Origin: Gemmatimonadota bacterium
GTDB taxonomy: Bacteria > Gemmatimonadota > Gemmatimonadetes > Gemmatimonadales > GWC2-71-9
Assembly: GCA_029862935.1 (NCBI GenBank)
Contig: JAOTWK010000019.1
Span: forward strand, 1 to 21,132
Length of the DNA: 21,132 nucleotides
Direction: 5' to 3'
The notes beneath the pieces are model-generated. The model was not told the origin of the DNA. It saw only the letters and a program-made list of their open reading frames with translations, and made no database searches. A program made the translations under genes and the position numbers. Shown here piece by piece: positions 21,085-21,132 of this stretch. Each line of letters opens with the position of its first letter. The stretch's first letter is position 1.

Positions 21085-21132
21085 GCTAATACTCCATTCG
21101 CAACGATCGAGTCGTTTCGCGGAGCGTCAGGC
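21081..21132 (-). CDS. Possible 3' end of parA (soj), partial
   Basis: Forty-eight bases of open frame before a TGA at 21083-21081 overlap the parB ATG as ATGA, the same junction type seen between parB and the M23 gene. The visible tail would read PDAPRNDSIVANGVLA. Another frame also stays open and ends at a TAG just before the ATG, so the frame choice is not certain. parA directly before parB is the usual order. With so few residues the identity rests on position only. Confidence 0.35.
   Translation of the reverse strand, partial: PDAPRNDSIVANGVLA

Noticed and set aside
21085..21132. parS-like site near the right edge
   Set aside because: A GTTTCGCGGAGC-like stretch caught the eye, but it is not palindromic and does not match the usual parS consensus.
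1..21132. CRISPR array, tRNA or rRNA genes, insertion sequences, prophage or defence genes
   Set aside because: No spaced direct repeats, no RNA-gene structure and no transposase, integrase or nuclease-type proteins were seen; composition and gene spacing are uniform across the window.

Overview
The window is a gene-dense, high-GC bacterial chromosome segment with no sign of mobile DNA. I found no insertion sequence, tRNA, rRNA or CRISPR array. Nearly every base lies in one of about 21 protein genes, and most junctions are only a few bases long or overlap. The gene families and the look of the short conserved hypotheticals resemble Gemmatimonadota (Gemmatimonadetes). These include a fused alpha/beta E1 dehydrogenase, a fadI-fadJ pair with a stand-alone proline dehydrogenase, a bacterial deoxyhypusine synthase homologue, and parB with an M23 peptidase and a bactofilin. 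The phylum assignment is an inference from gene content, not a measured result.

Left edge (1-678, +): the 3' end of a longer gene, showing a Pro-rich linker and a helical C-terminal region. Next is a long minus-strand run, read right to left from 10631 to 701: a SAM methyltransferase, thiolase (fadI), the multifunctional beta-oxidation protein (fadJ), proline dehydrogenase, a 106-aa hypothetical, the ribosome-assembly GTPase rsgA, a DUF1015 protein, an 83-aa hypothetical and the fused E1 dehydrogenase. The fadI/fadJ and PRODH/106-aa junctions are ATGA overlaps, so the core of this run is probably one operon. It combines fatty-acid and proline breakdown with 2-oxoacid oxidation and one ribosome-biogenesis gene.

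Middle (10659-15664): glpD is alone on the plus strand, head to head with the methyltransferase and tail to tail with the next minus-strand group. That group, read right to left, is a small CBU_0592-type membrane protein, a class V PLP enzyme, a LOG-family protein and a deoxyhypusine synthase-like protein. A sigma70-like promoter sits directly before the PLP enzyme and could give a leaderless transcript.

Right part: on the plus strand an 87-aa hypothetical is coupled by a GTGA overlap to queG (epoxyqueuosine reductase). On the minus strand, read from the right edge, are the probable last codons of a parA-like gene, then parB, an M23 peptidase, a bactofilin, a Nif3-like metal protein and a CapA-like lipoprotein. 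ATGA or GTGA overlaps, or gaps of 2 to 33 bases, join them. This suggests co-expression of chromosome segregation, cell-wall remodelling and cytoskeletal scaffolding.

I saw no clearly novel defence or mobile system. The most interesting points are the parB-M23-bactofilin-Nif3-CapA cluster, the deoxyhypusine synthase homologue beside LOG and PLP enzymes, and the coupling of rsgA to a catabolic operon.
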